Assembly (NCBI GenBank): GCA_037349105.1
Contig: JAYJMM010000118.1
Span: 3,347,501 to 3,411,500, forward strand
Direction: 5' to 3'
Source: Limnomonas spitsbergensis
Lineage: Eukaryota > Chlorophyta > Chlorophyceae > Chlamydomonadales
Length of the DNA: 64,000 bases
Notes under the pieces: generated by a model
Seen by the model: the letters and a program-made list of their open reading frames with translations, nothing else
The model's database searches: none
Told to the model about the DNA's origin: nothing
Position numbers and translations under genes: made by a program
Shown: piece after piece, positions 58,101 to 64,000 of the stretch
Layout: each line of letters opens with the position of its first letter
Numbering within the stretch: position 1 is the stretch's first letter

Positions 58101-61100
58101 AGGGAAAGCAGTTCACCTATCAGTGCTTACTTACACTGTTACTGACAACATGTGCAACAACGTACAACCACCTGCATGGTGTGCAACAACGTACAACCAC
58201 CTACATGATTTAAAAAGATGTACACCAACTTACATGATGTACAATGCGTTGAGGTGTGACTGCAGGTCCTGGATTTTCTTCTGCAGTGCATCATAGCCGT
58301 TGTACGCCCCGTACAGCGGCATGACAATGAGGACCAGCGCCGTGGCGATTCCGACTGTGTTGTCGAAGGCCAGCGTGCCGGTACCCAGACGGTAGGCGGC
58401 AAAGCCAATGGCGAGAAGAATGGAGCCCCAGATGAGAATGTAGTCCATCCAGGAGAACTTGCCCTGAGGGGGGTGAGGCGGGGGATCAGCAGGCCACACA
58501 GGTCCCATCAGGAGAACAGGGGGTGCAGGCGATGTTGAGAAATTTTGAGGTCCAGGGACATGGCTTGAAATGATTTCCTTGGGTGCATGATCAGAGAAAC
58601 CACACTCGATTTTAGTTGCGGCGTGTGGCGGAGGAGGACCGATGGGTTGCGAAGGAAGAGCAATGGGAGAGGTTGTGGGACGAGCGGTACTTGCGGTGGT
58701 TCGGGATGAACAGTGGGGGAATCCAATCAGGATGCGGCTCATCAATCCCCACAGCCACAGGTAGGTTCCAACTTCCATCCCTCACCTCAGCCCCTGGCAT
58801 CAGCATGTCGATGTCGGTGTGGCTGACTGTCTTGAAGACCTTGAGGTACAGGTATCCGGGCTTGAGTTCATCGTCCTGGCTCATGTTCTGCTTGCCTTGC
58901 CTACAGCAGGATTGAAGAAAAAATACATGAGGTGAAAATGAAATAGTTACGCAGTGTAATATTGTTTTCTTCCAGTTGTTCCGCCAACATGAAAAGACAG
59001 GTTGCATGTTCTGCGTGCAGGCCAGCAGGTACATAAAGGAAGAACATAAGCTCCAAAAGAATGAAAAAAATTGGTAATTCCGAAATATTCAACATATAAT
59101 CAGGGGTACAAATCAGCAAGAACAAGTACACAAAGTCCTGCGGCGCATATGTCGCGATGTCCCCCTCATCTCCCTCTCTGAGGCACCTGAGGGGTGTTGA
59201 GACCACCTAGATAGGACACCATTGGCTCATGGCCTGAGTTTCATGAATTGTAGGTGCGGCCGTTTGTGGGACGTGGATTGTGACAGCGGGCCGAACTCCC
59301 TTCTCACTAAATGTTGTCGGCATGGTAGTCCCCTTATCCCATCTCCCATGACCCTTCCATATCTGATCTGAGTTGGCAGTCCCAGCAGGCCTAAACCACC
59401 AACCCCCTTAATTGCTTACCTGAGCAGGAAGTCATAGCAATACTCCACCATTTTAGCCCAGCACGACGTCTTGTTCTGTCGCTCAAGCTCCTCAATCTGG
59501 GACATGGCAGCAAAAAGAATTCATTGAGAGACAGGCAGGACACCGCATGGCTGGCGGTGCGGGGTGACGTCGGCATGCTGAATGCCCTGCTGCACAGCTC
59601 CCCCAACTCTCATATGCCCCCCAAAGGGAGGGGGGAAGATAGTCGTCATTATGGTGTCGCCACATCCACCCGAAAGACTTTTTTAAAGGGCTAGGCAGTG
59701 CTCTTTGGAAATAGCAGATCCACGGTGTGCCAGTGTTGCTCACCACATGCTTTGGTTTTTTCCGAAACATGATGACCAGCCGGTCAAACGTGTAGAAGAC
59801 CTGCGTCTTCTGCAGGAAGCCTGTACGCCAAGTGCGGTACTTGACCTGAGGATGACAAGTAGGGAGAGGGCCAGGGGAAAAGGGGGTCTGCACTGCGAAG
59901 GAATGAACTGCTCATACAAGTATATGCCACACTGCGTGTGTGTTGCTTCTGAGCCGTAGGCTAAACAAGCGGTGAGGACAGGAAGACTATTTTGGACGAG
60001 CAGGTATTGCTCACGATTGGTAAAAAGTCAACGTATTTATGCCTTTTTCGAAGACAGTGCAAGCCAGAAGGACAGGAAAGTAACTGAAACAAACCAGGTG
60101 AGAAGTATGCCTTTCTTTCTTTAATTATGCTTTGAGATCTCACGAACCCCTTATCCCTGAGCTTCAATCCATGTCAGTGCTCACCTCGCTTTTGACCTTC
60201 CCTCGGTACCACAACCTGAAGTCAATGATGTCTGTATCGGTGGGCTTGACCTGCATCACAGTTCAAAAGCAGGGGCATCGCATGGACACTGAACAAGGGG
60301 GACCATCAGGTGGGGCCAGGCAGCCAACAGCAGGTGCACCACGCGAACACCGAGCAAGGTTGGACTTACTGGACTGTCAGTTTGGGGGAGGCAGCAGAAC
60401 AGCAGGCGCAACGTGTTTAGGATACCGTGCAAACCTGCAGGGCCCTGCTTTACACTCCGCGGCATGGTGCTGGTAGGGGGTGAACAAGCAGGCCCAGCGT
60501 GAGAACAGGGGTGGACAATCGGTCCCAAATCAGCTCCATCCATCCATTCAGGCTGTCTCATGCAGGATGACACACCACATGGAAGCTGGTTGAGGTTTCA
60601 GGGTTCCGTCTAGCAAACCCAGCTTCTGGGAAGGTGCTGTGTTCAGATGATGGACCATCCTTCCCACCCTCCCACCTCCAGCCCAGTCCCCAGGAAGCCT
60701 GCGGAATGTCCTTGCGCATCGTATGCCTCTTCCAGGAACGCGTGGCTCAACCGGTCAAAGTCACCCATCTCCATGACGTCATGGAACTCCTGCACGAAGT
60801 TCTCAAAGTAGCCAGTCTTCTGGTCCCTTTGCATTAGGTTCAGGGTTCAGGGTTTATTTCTCAACATAGCCACATGTCTGGTCCCTTTCCATTGGGTCCA
60901 GGGTTTAGTTCTCAATATTACCGCACTTCTTGTCCCTTTGCACTGAGTTTTGGGTGAATTGTTGAGTCCTCAACATGGCCACACATCTGGTCTCTTTGCT
61001 TTCATAGAGGGGCCATTCCCCCCCCCCTTACATAGCTGCACATCGTGTCGAAAGTGTTAACAGGTTATTAAATACCTTGGCCCCTCGCTCACTCTGACAG

Positions 61101-63229
61101 ATAAGCTGCTTCGGGGTTCTCGATGCCACCATCAGGGTCGATGAAAGAGTACAGATCATCCATGTGCTGAAAGGAAAGAAAGGGAGCACAAGATGAACAT
61201 GAAATCCATATCAAGTCGACACAGGGAAACCAGGCAGCAGCTGGCTGGAAATTCGATTACTGCTCCCTTTCAAAACCTAAACTTTAACATCATTGCAAAA
61301 GCCGAGTCTCCTGAACAGTAGCTGTCTCAAATCCCCCTAAATGGTTGTGCCCTAAGTCTCTCCAGGAGCATGAGTAAGGATGTTTGTGCTGCAACGCGGT
61401 AGCTGACACAAGTATCCCTTCATTAGCTGTCCCAACTACCAAGCCTCACCTCATACATGATTGCAAGCTTTGTGGAATTGCGGATCTGCAGCCACTTAAT
61501 GAGTTTGAAGAACTTTTCCCTGGTCTCAGCCTGATGGAAGATCTGGAAACAGGATGACGTGTGGTCCACGCAGGGTGGGTGGGTGGGGTTTATTAAGGGG
61601 GGGGGAGGGTCTGTTTGAGTGAGACGAACTTGAACTTGCTATTTTGCTGATGGAAGATCTAGAAGTCACAGCGGCAGGGCTTAGAGTTCAGGTTCAGGGT
61701 CAGGTTGACTCCAGCAATGGAGGAGAGCAATGACCGCTGAAAACACATATGGTGATATGGGGCATGAAACACAGGGGCAAAGTTGCTATATATTCAAAAC
61801 CTGACCAGTCTGGTGAATGATAAATTGGCACGCTACACACATGATTAATCAGGGTGGCTCAAATTAGGACACAAAAATTGCAGCTGCCAGGTCAACTGAC
61901 ATGAAATACTAACACTGCCAGAGATTGCTCTGAAAGCAAGATATCTTCAGTCCACCAAATCGTTGTTTTGGAACAGCCCAGAAGTGCACACCGAACAAGG
62001 CAAACACGAGATCCAGAACTCACCTCCGGGTAGTCCTCAAACATGGTGTCCCTCAGTGCTGCGAGCCGGAAGGGGATGTAATTGTCCAGGTTCTAAACCA
62101 TCAAGGAAGGGGGCAGAGGACAAGCAGTAAAAACATAAATCACAGATTAAGTCCTGTTGGAATCAGCAGAAAAAAGTCATAATGCCAAATAGGAGACACA
62201 GTGGGCAACATTCACTCCTTGCCTCTACCTGTGTGAAGCCGGCAACAAAAATGCGACGACAGCCCCATGACAAGGGCCATCCCTATGCCACACTGTACAT
62301 TTGTGGTGCTTCAGCTACAATTCAAATACATCAAGGCCTACAGCTTGGCCGCAGGCCTTAAGGCCTTGGGGCAGCAAGCCCTGCTGTTACTATGCTGGTG
62401 ATGATGGGGTCCCTATCAGCCCAGCGGGCCTGCCAAGGGTGGTGTAGCGCACACGAAAAGAAGCGCGGACCTGCTGTACCGCACCATGATATCATCATGA
62501 TTTGGATTGTATGCACTCCGATCATGGTCCAACATTATGAAATCAGCTTCCAACCAATTAAATGAACCCATCATGTGACGATAAGGCCTCAACCAAAAGC
62601 TTGGACAAGAGAATGCAGTGCACGCTGGGCATGTGCCACAATCTTGTGCCACAAAAGGCATGAGGAACACGCAGGGAGACGGAAGCAAATGAGGCAATAC
62701 ACAGATACATCCGCAATTCCTACGTCTGGGTAGTCATGACTTGCATCAAGTCTAACCAGGTAATTGATCTCAAGCCCAATCAGCCGTCCACTTCATGCCC
62801 TGCAAGCTCAGCCATGCATGTCGTGCCATGCAGGTGCAACCCTGATGAATGTCATGTTGTGCAGCTCATCTGTTGCAATGCAGCTCAGTACATACAAGTC
62901 TAGCCATGCTTCTCATGCCAGCAGGCGCCCTATTGCATCTCATGTCTTGCAGATTTTGCCAGGCAGTTCAACTCTTGTGCCTTGTGCCATACTACTCGTG
63001 GCATGTCTGATGCACCCCGAATCCATGCCGTTTTTCTCATGCTACAGATCTAGCCTTGCAGCTTCTCCTATGTTGCAGTTTCAGCCATGCAGCTGCTCCC
63101 ATGCTGCAAGCTTAGCCATGCAGCTCCTCCTTCCTGCGGGCTTAGTCATGAAGTTTCTCCCATGCTGCCGCTTACACTCACCCTTTCTTCTTCTCCCGCC
63201 TCTTCTTCTATCATTAATGTATTTGCCAT
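55101..63229 (-). CDS. DUF3754 (TMEM143-like) membrane protein with C-terminal WW domain
   Basis: Exons on the minus strand, in order: 63182-63229, 62024-62092, 61450-61542, 61093-61166, 60676-60826, 60185-60250, 59744-59845, 59420-59496, 58786-58900, 58234-58463, 57524-57703, 57070-57181, 56604-56683, 56097-56201, 55323-55562 and 55101-55143. Every phase closes, giving 594 residues. DUF3754 landmarks: NLDNYIPFRLAALRD, LIKWLQIRNSTKLAIMYE, YLKVFKTVSHTDIDMLMPG and two adjacent membrane helices in 58234-58463 (ILIWGSILLAIGFAAYRLG; VGIATALVLIVMPLYGAY). Then LPLDEALEAAHIKHFDEARW. A WW domain follows across two exons: W in APGAILWKECVD, then RFFWNIETGDSTFAKP (about 486-517). The tail is basic and Ser-rich. 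A TGA directly after the exon-13 donor could give a shorter form without the WW domain. The start may lie upstream: the frame is open to 63313, with an ATG at 63475 separated by one TAA. Confidence 0.82.
58146..58240 (-). repeat. Three tandem copies of a 5' splice-site region
   Basis: On the minus strand the donor of exon 58234-58463 (ATCATGTAAGTTGGTGTAC) is followed by two near-copies, ATCATGTAGGTGGTTGTAC and ACCATGCAGGTGGTTGTAC, each extended by a shared GTTGTTGCAC-like tail. The first copy has the best donor. The others keep a GT at an equivalent position. Confidence 0.75.
60810..61010 (-). repeat. Tandem copies (about 57 bp) spanning an acceptor
   Basis: Forward blocks CTGGTCCCTTTGCATTAGG, CTGGTCCCTTTCCATTGGG, CTTGTCCCTTTGCACTGAG and a partial CTGGTCTCTTTGC are spaced about 57 bp, each followed by CAGGGTTTA-like and TTCTCAACA-like blocks. 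The first includes the acceptor and first codons of exon 60676-60826. The units contain telomere-like GGGTTTAG strings. Confidence 0.75.
61529..61665 (-). repeat. Tandem copy of an acceptor region
   Basis: Forward GCCTGATGGAAGATCTGGAA (the acceptor and first codons of exon 61450-61542) recurs about 117 bp away as TGCTGATGGAAGATCTAGAA. On the minus strand both give AGATCTTCCATCAG after a possible acceptor (CCAG and CTAG). Confidence 0.7.
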
Positions 63230-64000
63230 TGATGGCCTCTTGGATGGTGACAAGGAGCTCTTGGCAGGGGTACCTCCAGGCGGCGATCCTACATCAAATT
63301 TCACAGGTGGGAGTTACTTAAGACACGGTACTGCTAGAGGGGCTGCATTAGTGGGTGTGGTAGCATTGGAGAGCTCTCTGGAGAAGGACGTAGAAAGGTT
63401 TGCTGCAGCCTTGGTGTCAGGAGGGCCCTCATCAGCGGTGTCAGCGCTGACCGGGACAACTCGGTTTCGAGACATGGACAGCTACTAGGTTGGCCGCATA
63501 GCAAGCTCGGCTGCGACACGACTTTCCAGTCTGTGACGCGAGTGAAGAAGGTAGGGCTGGGTCCATGCATTGATTGGACTCGGCTTCCGAGTCGCGTGTT
63601 GAAGGAAAATATGCATACACGCTCGCTTGAGCGTGTGTGGAATCGTGAGTCACTTGATCCACACATGTGTTTACTGTTTAAAGGAACGAATCACGGCGAA
63701 AGTTGAAGAAAGCCAGTCCAGAAAATGCTGGTGAATATAAAAAGCCGGTAGCATATTGATGAGGTAAGTACACATGCCAGGCAACCATTGCAAACACAAA
63801 CGTACGCGTACGACGTGAGGGCCCAACAAAGGAAGAGGGGGCAAACAATGATAACGCCTTGCATAAAGCAAATAGAAACCACCGGGTGAAGAGGATCAGC
63901 TGAATATATACGTCATAAGGGAGAGGAGGAAGCGTCTACGTACTACTCTTGCTGCCCACGAATCCTCGCATTCGCCTTTCACATGGACGCTGCTCACGAT
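63230..64000. other. 5' region of the DUF3754/WW gene and downstream DNA
   Basis: 63230-63475 is probably 5' coding or 5' UTR of the minus-strand gene: it is open in frame except for one TAA at 63314-63316, with an ATG at 63475. From 63476 to 64000 I see no exon. This should include its promoter. A CTTGCAGCTTCTCC-like short repeat (CATGCAGCTCCTCC and similar) occurs several times near 62800-63160. Confidence 0.4.

Noticed and set aside
63087..63488. 133-codon plus-strand open frame
   Set aside because: It is antisense to the likely 5' exon of the DUF3754/WW gene and has no recognisable motif or splice context.

Overview
The window looks like nuclear DNA of a green alga, most likely a chlorophyte. 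The reasons are intron-dense genes (introns about 80-500 bp, exons often 60-240 bp, almost all GT-AG), mixed base composition, TGTAA motifs downstream of some stop codons (the usual green-algal poly(A) signal), and a histidine-biosynthesis enzyme with a transit-peptide-like leader. There is no bacterial gene organisation and no CRISPR array. I built exon models by hand, asking for splice signals, matching phases and recognisable domains. For five plus-strand genes and one minus-strand gene every junction phase closes.

Layout. 275-5289 (+): 3' part of a papain-family cysteine protease. 5290-7317: intergenic. 7318-12335 (-): RING-CH membrane E3 ligase, C-terminal end uncertain. 13177-18357 (+): SAM-methyltransferase-like protein with an N-terminal targeting/membrane segment, divergent from the RING-CH gene across about 0.84 kb. 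20233-22271 (+): unrecognised protein with a repeated S-W-x2-R motif. 24037-29949 (+): NUP50-type nucleoporin with a C-terminal Ran-binding domain. 31091-33992 (-): 3' part of an unrecognised gene. 34677-35103: a signal-peptide ORF and nearby ambiguous exons. 36161-41009 (+): coiled-coil protein with a PspA/VIPP-like core and a plastid-transit-like first exon. 42081-44129 (-): fragments of another unrecognised gene. 44465-52793 (+): histidinol-phosphate aminotransferase, whose sixth intron holds a 3.2-kb array of 106 copies of a 30-bp unit. 55101-63229 (-): DUF3754/TMEM143-like membrane protein that continues in phase into a C-terminal WW domain.

The genes do unrelated housekeeping jobs (proteolysis, ubiquitylation, nuclear transport, histidine synthesis, membrane biology), so there is no pathway cluster. 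The most unusual features are structural. Many introns carry tandem, diverged copies of their own splice-site regions. One short element recurs four times in the same orientation, twice providing the only TGTAA I found downstream of a stop. There is also the large intronic minisatellite and a candidate 0.75-kb inverted-repeat element.
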